From Takakia lepidozioides (Eukaryota; Streptophyta; Takakiopsida; Takakiales; Takakiaceae): 64,000 bases of DNA. Each line of letters starts with the position of its first letter. Positions within the stretch are counted from its first letter, which is position 1. Under the pieces are notes generated by a model, which searched no databases, was not told the DNA's origin, and saw only the letters and a program-made list of their open reading frames with translations. The DNA is taken from positions 1,240,001-1,304,000 of the forward strand of contig CM060734.1 in NCBI GenBank assembly GCA_030704615.1. The letters run 5' to 3'. Shown here piece after piece: positions 1 to 11,132 of the stretch. The translations under genes and the position numbers were made by a program.

Positions 1-465
1 GTCAATCAGACTCTACCCAAATCAAAGCCTTCACAAGAAAGCATGGTACAGGTTTCTGGGTTTCCCATGACCCAATTTTCTAAGCTCCATTCTCTCTCTG
101 AAGACAGTATTCACTTTCTGATACACTGTCCGGGGTTCTCTCACCAAAGAGACGCTCTCTTCAACTCTATCAAGGGAATTGTGCCTGTTCCCCTGTTTAA
201 CAATTTTGAAAGTCTCGAGGCTGAGCGAAAAGCCCAGGCCCTCCTGAGGCCTAGTTTTTGGGCAAATCACACACAGCAGATTGATGCTTGTGTGAAGGGA
301 TTTCTAGAGGATATCTGGAAAACCCGGATTAATTCTATATAGGATGGTAAGTCACACTACCAACGTCAGCCCCTGACAGAGGTAGGTTCTGTCCCTTTTG
401 TTCCCGCTCAAACTGGGCGCGGGGTCAATGGCCACAAGGCTACGGCAAACAACGTCTTATGAGTA
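1..465 (+). mobile_element. LINE-A fragment, 3' end (5'-truncated copy 1)
   Basis: This piece matches the last part of the near-complete LINE-A copy at 3150-6775. It starts in the zinc-knuckle region (SEDSIHFLIHCPGFSHQRD), continues through the conserved C-terminal stretch RPSFWANHTQQIDACVKGF, and ends in the 3' tail with GTCAATGGCCACAAGGCTA. It lies in the intron upstream of the first visible KEA exon. The left end is cut by the window. Confidence 0.85.
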
Positions 466-475
466 CAATCTCTCT

Positions 476-757
476 GCCCTCCTCGAGGCTGAGCCAAAAG
501 CCCAGGCCCTTCTGAGGCCTAGTTTTTGGGCAAATCACACACAGCAGATTGTTGCTTGTGTGAAGGGATTTCTAGAGGATATCTGGAGAACCCGAATCAA
601 TTCTATGTATAAAGGTAAGTCTTACTACCAATGTCAGCCCCTGACAGAGGTAGGTTCTGTCCCTTTGGTTTCCGCTCAAACTCGGCGCGGGGTCAATGGC
701 CACAAGGCTATGGCAAACAACGTCTTATGAGTACATTCTCTCTGCCCTCCCACACTC
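476..757 (+). mobile_element. LINE-A fragment, 3' end (copy 2, directly adjoining copy 1)
   Basis: A second 3' end of the same LINE starts abruptly within the segment coding EAEPKAQALLRPSFW and runs to the same tail, giving two 3' ends head to tail. The junction follows a short CTCTCTG stretch, which fits insertion or slippage at the CT-rich tail of the first copy. Confidence 0.8.
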
Positions 758-836
758 GTTGAATCATCTTCATTCAGGAAATATTTAGTAAATGGAAATA
801 TATTTCCTGATAATGGGGCATGGATTTTTTGTGCAG

Positions 837-3800
837 ACCGATGATTTGCAGGATCACATGATTATTTGTGGCTTCGGTCGAGTTGGCCAGGTCTGTCCAC
901 CCTTACTTTACTTTCTCTTTCAAGATTTCAAAGAACTAGTAAGAATTTCTGTGTCATCAATGTTTTTCAGGGAGTGAGTCTAGTTGAATTTGTCTTGTCG
1001 TTGTGCAGATCATCGCCCAGCTTTTATCAGAGAGATTAATACCATTTGTTGCACTAGACGTGCGAAGGTATGTCCAATCAACTCACAGCAAGTCTATTGG
1101 TACTAAGTTGTGGACTCCAACTACACTCATGGTTTTGAGGATTCACAAGGGACAGTTTTGTATCCATTTAACCTAACTTCTAGCCTACTTTTGTGGAAGC
1201 AACAGGCTGGAGAGGCAAAATAGTTGCGGAGTATGCAGCAATGGATGGCTTGGCTTTTCTTCGTCTTATTTAGAGATCACCAGAATTGCTTTTGCAATCC
1301 AAAATTGGGTCACCTAGCATCTATACATTTAGAAGGGTGAGATAGTACAAACAACATTTGTAACAATTATGGTGTTGACGTGGACAGTGAGCGCGTGAGT
1401 TTGGGACGGGCTTTGGACTTGCCTGTCTATTTTGGTGATGCTGGCAGCCGAGAGGTACATCTCTCTCTCTCTCTCTCTCTGCAACATATGCCCAACACCA
1501 GATATCCTAAATTAATCGACTCTATATCTTGGAAACAGGACCGCCCTGTCAAACAGGCTAAGTCCTGGCAGAAGAGAGTAGAAGAGATCCTCAAGGACCT
1601 GGACCTGGATCCGCAAGTCTTGACCCTGCTGGATAAATCTGACTTAGAGGCTGTAGTGTCCTCAGCCATGTCTGTTGCCATGAGATTGTCTGATGAAAAT
1701 GAAGTTAGGCAGAAAACTTCCCTGAACTTGTTTCCAGTCTGTGACATGGGGGAGGACATCTTGGATGACCTCAAGGGTCTACCCACTCTCGGCACTAGAC
1801 TGAAATTTAAACTCAGGGCAGGAAGCCTACCTTTGAACAGCAAACAGAAGCAGAGAGGAAAGGGAGAGTGCAATTGCCCGTTGTGTGGGCAATCTGAAGA
1901 CAGTATTCATTTTCTGATACACTGTCCGGGGTTCTCTCACCAAAGAGACGCTCTCTTCAAATCTATTAAGGGAATTGTGCCTGTACCCCTGTTTACCAAC
2001 TTTGAAAGTCTCGAGGCTGAGCCAAAAGCCCAGGCCCTCCTGAGGCCTAGTTTTTGGGCAAATCACACACAGCAGATTGATGCTTGTGTGAAGGGATTTC
2101 TAGAGGATATCTGGAAAACCCGGATTAATTCTTTATATGAAGGTAAGTCTTACTACCAATGTCAGCCCCTGACAGAGGTAGGTTCTGTCCCTTTTGTTCC
2201 CGCTCAAACTGGGCGCGGGGTCAATGGCCACAAGGCTACGGCAAACAACGTCTTATGAGTACAATCTCTCTCTCTCTCTTGGACCAAATTTCTCCGTCCT
2301 CTAGGAAGCCTATTCCATTGGGTACTTGATACGGGAGTACATAAATGTCTTTGTGACTGATTGCCGGCCTTGTGACCGCGTGTCTTTGTTTGTTTTGACC
2401 TGAAGCGCTTTGCTTCAGGTAAGGTAGTGCATTGGATTTAGTTGGAGAGTTTGGAGCCTCTCCCTCCTTAGAATATGCCTACGCAGGCCATTCCCTGCAG
2501 CTCCCTGGAGTGTGATCTCTGAATGGTAACAAGCGGACCCCTACCGCTTGGGGGCAGCCTTTCCGCCCAAACTGGGCAGTTGTATGCTCTGTCTAGCATA
2601 CTCGGCCCTTGGACTAGGGTAGGTCCTTGTGCTTAAACTTATAGCCTGCAAATTCTACCAATACATTACCTCTTATCAAAAACAACACTCCCCAGGGTGC
2701 TTCCTGGGAATTGGTTATGCCAAATCTAGGGCTTCATGTGTAGTTTTTGGTGTGAATCCCAGGATGGACGATGTGTCCCTTAAAACTACATGCTCCAGCG
2801 TGGGCTTGGATTATATGGCTAATGGTTCCATCTCGAGACTTGATAACAGAGGTACTTTGAAGGTTGCAATGCCCAAAAATGCTACAAATGATTCAATGAG
2901 GGGCTCTAGGAGGTTTCTAACCCGTTTGATGCACTGGATGAGGTTGATTCCAAGCAGTCAGACAGACAAACTGACCCTAAGAGTGCTGAGCCTGAGCGTC
3001 GTGTGACGGAAGCATTTGGTACTCTGAGTGGTATACCAATCCTTAAATTTTACACAAGACGAGCAAAATCTACACACGGGGTAATGTCCCCCCTTTGCAG
3101 AACGGCCGTCCAGGAGCAACCATAGGCTACCTAGACGACAAACAATTCATATGCAAAGGGCTGGCTTGCGGCTGGGCACTCTCAATTTCTCAGGGCTGAC
3201 GAACCAAAGGAAACAATTCGAAGTGGGACAAGTTCTTCGGGCAAATGATATTCATATCTGTGCTGGGCAAGAGACATGGGAAACTTCGGACAAACTGGTT
3301 GGAGATGTCAATGGTTATAAGTGGATCGGTAAGATGTGCGCTCTTAAGGCGGCCTCTGCCAAACACGGTCAAAAAGGGGTTGGCTTCTGTCTGTGATTTC
3401 TTGTGTGACAATTGTGAAATTATCAACAAGGGTTTGCGGTATGAGCACAGTATCTGGCTAAAACTGAAATTGAAGGGCGGCGTGAAGACGAAGGACCTAT
3501 TTGTGGGCTGTGTTTACATTCCCACAGAGGGGACCCTTAGTGCTGAAGCAGACAAAGCCTCCGAAGACGTAAAGCTGGACTGTGCTAAGTTCCTCGCCAA
3601 AGGTCAGGTGGTCTTATTGGGTAACTTCAATGCCTGGGTGGGCAAAGGTCTTCATCAGGATGATACCATTGGGCCTTTTGGTGAGGACAAGCTGAATTCT
3701 AATGGTAGACGGTCAATAACCTGTCTGGACTGGAAGAACTGTCTGGACTGTGCTAAGTTCCTCGCCAAAGGTCAGGTGGTCTTATTGGGTGACTTCAATG

Positions 3801-6800
3801 CCTGGGTGGGCAAAGCTCTTCATCAGGATGATACCATTCGGCCTTTTGGTGAGGACGAGCTAAATTCTAATGGTAGACGGTCAACAAACTGTCTGGAAGA
3901 ACTTCAGCTTTTGACCTTGAATAATAGGTCAAAAGGAGACCAAGTGCAGTGAACTCGTGAGAAAGCCCAAACTGGGGAACATTCCATTGTGGATTATATC
4001 ATAATGGACAAAAATTTGTTTCCCAGAGTGCCTATGTGTTGATCGACAGAACTGATATTGGTACCTCTGACCTCTTCCTGGTTTGGTCTGAGATCGAAAG
4101 GTGTTTTCCCAACACCAAGAGATCTGTGAAATGTTCAATTCGGAAGTGGCGCATAGAAAACTTCCAAAATGAAGAGGTCAAGCAATGCTGAGTATGTCCA
4201 GGCCTTGCAAGAGGCTCTCCCTCATTTTGTCCATTCGCTCCAAGACCGTCAGTCTCGCTCTGGCAATGCAAGAAATGAAGTCGAAAGTGGATTCTTGGGA
4301 GAGTTTTGTCTCCTCTGGCTGACAAGATCATTGGGAGGAAACTAATTGTCTGCAGTAGAGCTGTTAATTGATGGACCAATAAGATTAAACTAAAGATAGC
4401 TGAGAGACGAGTCCTCTGTAAAGAGTGATGCAATTTGAATACCAACAAAGTATTGTGGGCTAGGTACTACCAGATCCGCAAAGATATCAATCAGCTTGTA
4501 AGGTCTCAGAAGAAATTATACTGGGACAAGCTATACAGTGAAATAAACTCAAACCACCATGGTGGTAATGACAAGAGATTCTGGTTGGCCCTTCAATGTT
4601 TGTACAAGCCGAAAAACTGTCAGCAAGTACAAGCGCTGAGGACTACTAAGGGTGTAGTGGTGACTTCAACGGTTGACATTGTCGAAACCTTTGGAACCCA
4701 CTACAGTATCCTTGGCAGAATTTCTAGGTCTAACAGTGAGGGGTCCGCTGAAGAATGGAAGGACACAGTTGGAATAACTGTTCCTATGATTCAAGACAGC
4801 CCTGATGAACTGGAGTATATTTCAGAGGCTTGCAACGCTCCCATTAGTTCTTCTAAGAGTACGGAAGCAATTGAGCATTTAAACGGATATAAAGCTGGTG
4901 GACCTGATGGCATAGTCAACAAGCTTATCAAGCATGATAGAGGCCCTTGTACTTCTCTTTAACCTTATCTGGAGGACTGAAATTATTCCCTTTCGCTGGC
5001 GACAGGAAGGGTGACAGAGAAGAACCGGGGAACTACGGAGGCATCACGCCCCGCAATGTAGTTGAAGATATTTTGCGGAGTTAGAAGTACTCGTCTCAAG
5101 GTTGATCTGGACCCTAGAGGTTGTTTCCCAGGACGTCCGCCAAGAAGGACAGGGCTATGGACAAGCCTACGGACCAGCCTACAGGCAAGGATATGGAAAT
5201 GAAATGAAATGAAATGGTGCTTTATAACGTCCGCTTTTTTCCTTTTATTATAACGTCCGCCAAGTAAGAAAGAAAGAAAAAAAAAAGGGAAACCCACTTT
5301 TGTATTTTTCTTGGATGTCAAAAAGGCTTATGAAGAGACAGTCTATGGCTCCGACTCTGGTCATGTGGGATCAAGGGAAAGATGTGGAGAGTGGTCCATA
5401 ACTTGTATGCTCACACCAAAAGTTGTGTCACTGTTAATGGACCGAAGTCTAACTTCTTTGACATAGACCAAGGTGTAGCTCAAGGATGTACCCTCTCCCC
5501 TCTGCTCTTCAATGTTTTCATCAATCAACTCCTCGAGGATGTGGAAAGTGAGGGATTTGGGTTAAGGGTGGGTGATGCCCCATACCAGCCCTTATGTTTG
5601 CGGATGACTTCGCAGGCATAGGGGAGACTCCTTCCAGTCTCCAGGAGTTGATTGATTGTGCGAAGAGATACTTTGACCTTTGGGGGCTAGAGGCTAACGT
5701 CAGTAAATGTGCAGTGGTGGCATTCAACGACCGAGGGGAGGGAGGAGGTGATCTCAAGTGGCAGTGGGGAAGCCAAGAGATTCCGGTCCTCCCTTCCTAC
5801 ACATACCTGGGCGTTGAGTTTTCCTCCAACTGTAATTGGTATGCACATATTCAGAAAGTTGTGCAAACTGGGAAGTGCAAAGCGCTTGGTCTCACTAAAT
5901 TTTCCACTGCAGAGGGATCAACAGCCAATGAGGCTGTTCGGGGTGAGTTTGGCATCCCTTCCTTAAGCTCCCGACGAGATGAATTCCAGGTCAGACGGTG
6001 GGGTCAGCTGCAACATATGTCCAACATCAGATATCCTAAGTTAATCAACTCTATATCTTGGAAGCAGGATTGCCCTGTCAAACAGGCTAAGTCCTGGCGG
6101 AAGAGAGTAGAAGAGATTCTCAAGGATCTGAAAGTTAGCCCGCAAGTCTTGACCCTGCTGGATAAATCTGACTTAGAGGCTGTGTCTGTGGCCAGGAAAT
6201 TGTCTGATGAAAGTGAAGTTAGGCAAAAAATCCCTGAACTTGTTGCCAGTCTTTCACATGGGGGAGGACATCATGGATGACCTCAAGGGTCTACCCACTC
6301 TCGGCACTAGACTGAAATTTAAACTCAGGGCGGGAAGCCTACCTTTGAACAGCAAACAGAAGCAGAGAGGAAAGGGAGAGTGCAATTGCCCGTTGCAACT
6401 TGAAGACAATATTCATTTCCTGATTCATTGTCCGAGGTTCTCTCACCAGAGAGACGCTCTCCTTAAATTTATCAAGGGAATTGTGCCTGTACCTCTGTTT
6501 ACCAACTTTGAAAGTCTCGAGGCTGAGCCAAAAGCCCAGGCCCTTTCGGGGCCTAGTTATTGGCCAAACTACACAGCAGGTTGATGCTTGTGTAAAGGGA
6601 TTTCTCGAGGATATCTGGAAAACTCGGATCAATTGTGTATTCCAAGGTAAGTTTTACTACCGGCAACAGCCCCTGACAAAGGTAGGTTCCCTCCCTTTGT
6701 GTTCCGCTCAAACTGGGCGCGGGGTCAATGACCACAAGGCTACGGTAAACAGCGTCTTATGAGTTCATTCTCTTTGACCAAATAATTATACCCCACCAGT

Positions 6801-9188
6801 GTGAAGTCTCCTAATTTGATTTTACCAGCCACCTCACATGAAGGATCCATACTATGCAACCCTGTTCTGTAGCTCCATTGGTATTTCATGACGCTATAAA
6901 ATTGGTTTTGATATGCTACCAAGGCTTGCCACTTTAGCATAGGCAGAAAGTATGTTGTTCATATTATCTTCTCACTCAATTTCACTTTTAAGACTTGCTT
7001 CTTGTCAGAAAAGTGAACATAGTCAGGAATTGTGAAAACTGCTGATAAAAGTTGCTACTTGACATTGGGCTGGCAGGTGCTACACAAAGTAGGGGCCGAA
7101 AGAGCGGCAGCAGCAGTGATAGCACTGGACACCCCAGGAGCAAATTACCGCACTGTTTGGGCTCTGAGCAAGCACTTCCCGCATGTGAAAACCTTTGTGC
7201 GTGCGCATGATGTAGACCACGGCATGAACCTGGAAAAGGCTGGCGCTACAGCGGTAAGGGTTTCTCCCTCCACGGTCGTGGCTGTTTTCTGTAAGATATT
7301 GTGTATGTGTGCTCAGCACTGTCTAGACCTTGGAGTTGTTTTCTGGCAGGTGTTTATGCACCAACGTTTTGGGCTATTGTAGTTGATTGCTAGGGTACTT
7401 GCACATTGATCTTATTGGCTCATGCCTGGCTCTTAACAGTCAAAATCATGGGACCGTCTACGAGGCCATTTTCTATAACTTTTCTCCAGTTTTAAAATAC
7501 TTCGTTCAGAGTGACTCCCATGCTTGTGTTCTCTTCTGCAACTGTGAAAATGTGGATGCCCTAGTACCAGACCAGGTCCAAGGTCTTTTATGAAACGCAG
7601 GCACTTGCACGTATCTACATTTACTGCATAGTTCCAAACTACCAGTTTCTTATGTATCCTGCCATGAGCGGGAATGATTTCTTAAAGTCTTGTCCACCTG
7701 AAAGGCCGCTAATACATTCCTCATGCCCAGTTAGGTGAATGGCTTTCCTTAGTGATCAATTTTGACAGCTGGGTCAGCTGCATAGGATGGACTCCCTATT
7801 TGTAGTGCCCTTTCTACTGGGCTATTTTTCGTTCATTAATGAGACAGAAATATTGAGAGGGGCATATTGAACTTTCAGGTTGTACCAGAAACGTTGGAGC
7901 CCAGTTTGCAGCTTGCAGCTGCAGTTCTTGCTCAGGTACTGGTTTTTTACTTCAAAATTTGCCAAGTTTTCTTCTTGGTAGTGAATCCTAGACATGACAG
8001 GGATATTCATTGTGCCCTTTTCACTTAGCCCCCTGTTAGGATCTGATGGAATGCCCTTGTACCTACCCCTTGTACACTGAGTTCAAATTTTGAGGACTTG
8101 TCTTGAAAGCTCACATCTATGGGTCTTGTTGTAGGCAAAGTTGCCAGCACATGAGATTGCAGCGACAATTGATGATTTCCGCACTCGTCACCTGTCCGAG
8201 CTTACGGAGGTATTGTCCTTGCGTGCAACAACTCACATTTATCTCCGTTTCTGTCCCTGGCCTCCTCCTCTCTCTACACATATTGTCTTCATGCACAATG
8301 CTAATTTGAGCTTGGGTCATACTTAAGTGGAGGTAATAGTGGGCTCCCTTTCTTGCTCCTCACCCTCTTTACTGCTTCGCTTCTTTGGTGGCACTGTGTC
8401 CACAACGCTAAGAATTTCTTTGACAGAATTTACTGCCTCGTCTCCAAGCAGAGGGGCAAGATCCAAGATCAAAGTATCTTAGAAAACTTCCTCATCTAGT
8501 AAATTACTTAGCAAAAGTACAAAAGAGAAGCCTGGCCAGACTTCAAATATTCAATGTACTTCAGAGTTAAATGTGGAAGAATGATGGTCCTCACTCCCCT
8601 ATGAGCACCAAAGCCCGCTGAACCAGCCAGGCCACTGAAAGTGGTAGCAGGTTCTTAAAACTTAAGACTTCTAACCTTCATTTTGGGGTCAGGATCCTCC
8701 ACCTCAACCCTCCTGGAGTACTTGTGTCAGGTTTCCTCCTTCCAGGGCACCCCTCTCTCTCTCTCCGTCCAAACTGGGAATGTGGTCTGCCCACAAGGCT
8801 ATGGCAAACATCATCTCATGGGTACATTCTCTCTCAATATCTGTACACGAAGGTAAGCCCCGTTACTGGAGTGAGCCCCTCACAAAGGTCCCTCTTGTTC
8901 TGCCCAAACTGGGTATGGCCACAAGGCTATTACGATTAGTACATTCTCTCAATCTCTCTGGCTTGAGTTGATGGAGTAAATTATTTCTGCTTCTCCTCTC
9001 TTGAAATAAAACATCGGGATGTCAATGTGCAGCTGTCGGAGGCAAGTGGAACGTCACTGGGTTACGGTTTCTCTCGCATCATAGAAAAACCAAAGCTACT
9101 CCCAACAGAAAATTTGACCAAAGCCAAGGCAGATGAGGATGGGACAACTGAGCGGAGACCAGAGGGAAGTGTTTTAGCTGTTCCCTAG
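837..9188 (+). CDS. KEA: 3' exons of a plastid-type K+ efflux antiporter (KEA1/KEA2 family), C-terminal RCK (TrkA-N) domain
   Basis: Seven exons with GT-AG borders join in frame: 837-890, 1009-1067, 1388-1454, 7077-7253, 7879-7935, 8135-8209 and 9033-9188 (TAG). The product is the cytosolic/stromal RCK domain of a K+/H+ antiporter. It starts at the Rossmann glycine motif CGFGRVG, runs through SERLIPFVALD, DLPVYFGDAGS, TPGANYRTVWALSK, VKTFVRAHD, EKAGATAVVPETLEPSLQLA and FRTRHLSELTE, and ends with SLGYGFSR plus a short polar tail. In plants such proteins (KEA1/2) sit in the chloroplast envelope, and the RCK domain senses nucleotides. The membrane half lies left of the window. Introns hold LINE-A copies; the third intron is 5.6 kb. 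The acceptor before 1388 is weak, but the reading frame and family alignment require it. No stop or frameshift occurs in the exons, so the gene is probably functional. KEA1/2 is preferred over KEA3 because of the C-terminal wording. Confidence 0.93.
1479..2280 (+). mobile_element. LINE-A fragment, 5'-truncated copy 3 in the third visible KEA intron
   Basis: An open frame of about 260 residues corresponds to the C-terminal part of LINE-A ORF2: QHMPNTRYPKLIDSISWKQ, then LPTLGTRLKFKLRAGSLP, a CCHC-like knuckle (CNCPLC ... H ... C) and the usual tail. It starts only about 25 bp after the 5' splice site of the KEA exon ending at 1454. A (CT)n run stands on both sides (about 1458-1478 and 2265-2280), as if the element went into, or carried, a CT microsatellite. 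It has no stop up to 2258, so it is relatively young. Confidence 0.85.
2281..3149 (+). other. Intron DNA 5' of the LINE-A copy; possible LINE 5' region
   Basis: No recognisable gene. An open stretch at 2629-3006 has no recognisable domain. Because the endonuclease of LINE-A begins close to 3150, part of this stretch may be its 5' untranslated region or an eroded ORF1, but nothing in the sequence proves that. Confidence 0.3.
3150..6775 (+). mobile_element. LINE-A, nearly full-length but broken non-LTR retrotransposon (APE endonuclease + reverse transcriptase)
   Basis: The element encodes, with several frameshifts, an N-terminal apurinic-like endonuclease (LRLGTLNFSGL at 3165, ICAGQETWE near 3260, VLLGNFNAWVG near 3610) followed by a reverse transcriptase. 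RT landmarks are YKAGGPDGIVN (about 4888), KGDREEPGNYGGIT (about 5007), FLDVKKAY (about 5308), QGCTLSPLLFNVF (about 5482) and the catalytic FADD (about 5598). A C-terminal region with a cysteine/histidine knuckle ends near 6757. No RNase H is visible. It sits in the sense direction in the 5.6-kb KEA intron and would be removed by splicing. About 150 bp of low-complexity, foreign-looking DNA (GAAAT repeats and an A-rich run, 5190-5310) interrupts the RT between its second motif and motif A. The family is APE-type; the clade (RTE or CR1-like) is not resolved. Confidence 0.88.
3575..3910 (+). repeat. In-frame tandem duplication (168-bp unit) inside the LINE-A endonuclease
   Basis: The segment starting CTGGACTGTGCTAAG occurs at 3575 and again at 3743, a period of 168 bp (56 codons). 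Both units encode DCAKFLAKGQVVLLG[N/D]FNAWVG and run to NSNGRRS. They differ at a few bases; for example the first unit has GNFNAW where the second keeps the GDFNAW of active endonucleases. Confidence 0.9.
8715..8965 (+). mobile_element. Two short LINE-A 3' tails in the last KEA intron
   Basis: Two successive pieces of the LINE-A 3' tail are recognisable by CCAAACTGGG followed by CCACAAGGCTAT and a CT-rich end (about 8770-8840 and 8905-8965). They are diverged and carry no coding capacity. Confidence 0.6.
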
Positions 9189-11130
9189 CCAGCAGGCTCC
9201 CAGGTGGCCACCTCAAGTGGTGCAAGATACATCAAAGGCATTTTTCCGCGTGAGGGGTTTGAAGGTGATTCGAGGCAAGTGGAAAGAAGATATTTGTGGA
9301 ATCAACATATAATCTTCGGGGATGTATTGGAGTAGTTGCTTGAGGTTATGGCAGCTTCTAAGTGTTCAGAAGAGATGTGAAAAGTGAATTTTAGCCATTA
9401 CAAGGGTCAGAAAGAAGACCCGGAAGGCTTAACATAGTTTTGCCCGTTCGAGTAGAAACTGAGACCTATCTATGACAGGGTCAGATTAACGAGATGACAA
9501 GGTTTCTGCCCTCAGCTCCAAAAGTGGAAGACCTGAGGGCCTTCCCTGTGATGCAATCTGCTTGAGAAAACTGTTTCAGTTTCCAGGCAACGTACCACCT
9601 TAATGCTGAAAAGATGTCCTCCAGACTTTTTGGTAGCCATTCTTTGTAGGTCATTAAGGACAAGAAATGAGACTTGATTTGTGCAGCTGAGCCATGTCTG
9701 TGTGACGCCTTCCACCACTGGCTTTGTACAATTTTATCCATACAAAAAGATGGAAAATTCGTATAGGGTTAGGTAGAGGGTGTTTTCGAAGGGGAGAACT
9801 GCCTCCTGGTGGGGCTCATTTTGGTAATCCCCTCCACTCGGAGGCTTACCTTGCGTGAAGAATGCACGGGGAACTTCACTGGGCAGCCTTTAATGCACTG
9901 GCCAGCCTGGCGCGTAAATTATAGGATTCTGATCACTGCGATAGCCTTGGATGGTGGATTCACAGGTTTAAGTTCACCGGTTTCGAAAGCTGAAAGTTCT
10001 TTACAGGTGGGTAAGCCTCCCAGATGACACCCCATATGCCAGACTTTACCTTGCGTAAGGAATGGGTGGCTCCCCCTGATTTGAGGAAAAAATAGCTAAT
10101 TTGGGGATCTTACAAGTGCAAGGTCTCACTACAGGCTAGGTCCAGGCTATACGTCCAGCCTGTTGTTACGCCTGTAAGATCCCGGTAAGATCCCTGTTGT
10201 GACGGCCTCCCAGAGCGACCCAAACTTGACCCAAACTTGCCCTGAAAAACGACGGCAAAAAATCAATCGATTTTTACACATGAAATAGTTGGAATTCTGC
10301 AACATCTGTCCAGAGAAGAGTGAGGCAAGATATATGGCTGGCTCCTCTTTATTCGGAAAGATTGGAGCTGCACGAAGGGCATTTGTTGCCTAGTGTGCTA
10401 TTGAAATCTTTGGCTGTTTTGCAGTGTAATTTACCTTTTGAGAAAATGGGAAAGACACTTAAGACCAGAAACCAGGTATTTTTGGGAACTAATTTGATTT
10501 ATATTCCCAAGTGATCCCCAGATTTGGCAACTTTTGGGGACCTGGCTATGAAGGCAGAGATTACCCAATTCAGTTTGTTGGCTCCTCCCTAAGGAGAGAC
10601 CACGCATTGATTGTTTTCTCCTGATGTACCTTCCCCAGTTCATACCTATCTATCAAGATCATGCCTTCAACAATAAATAGCCATTTTCAGTATGCTCTAG
10701 ATTTTCATCCCTCTATTCTTACCCATTCATTCATAACTTGGTGAGAGCTAATTTCATTATATTCAGTTCTTTTCAGATTTACTAGGGTAGCTTGTGATGT
10801 TGGCCCAAGTGTTTAAGTCTGATAAGTCTAAGTCGACGACCAAATTTGGACTCAAGACCTTTTCCTTGATATCTCTCCTGCCGAGGCTCCAATCATTGTC
10901 CAAGGAAAGTCCACTTTGCTATTTTTTGTGAATTTCCAGTGACCAAAAGTACTTGAAATTCCACATCTCCCACACCGCAGGTCCAAAAATTCCGAGACCA
11001 AGCCCGTGCACCCCTCCTCATCGAGGGCTTTCCAATGGTATCAAGCATCAGGGCTGGGCCTCCCGGTTTCCGGTTTGGGACATCTCAATGTGACAAAACA
11101 AAACAACAAAATAAACAAACTAACTAAAGC
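9189..11130. other. Intergenic DNA downstream of KEA, no gene seen
   Basis: This stretch holds the KEA 3' untranslated region and then unassigned DNA. A short direct repeat built around TTACCTTGCGT occurs near 9847 and 10048. I see no coding exon, RNA gene or clear transposon terminus. The left end of the outer methyltransferase transposon should lie here or just to the right but could not be found. Confidence 0.5.
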
Positions 11131-11132
11131 CT

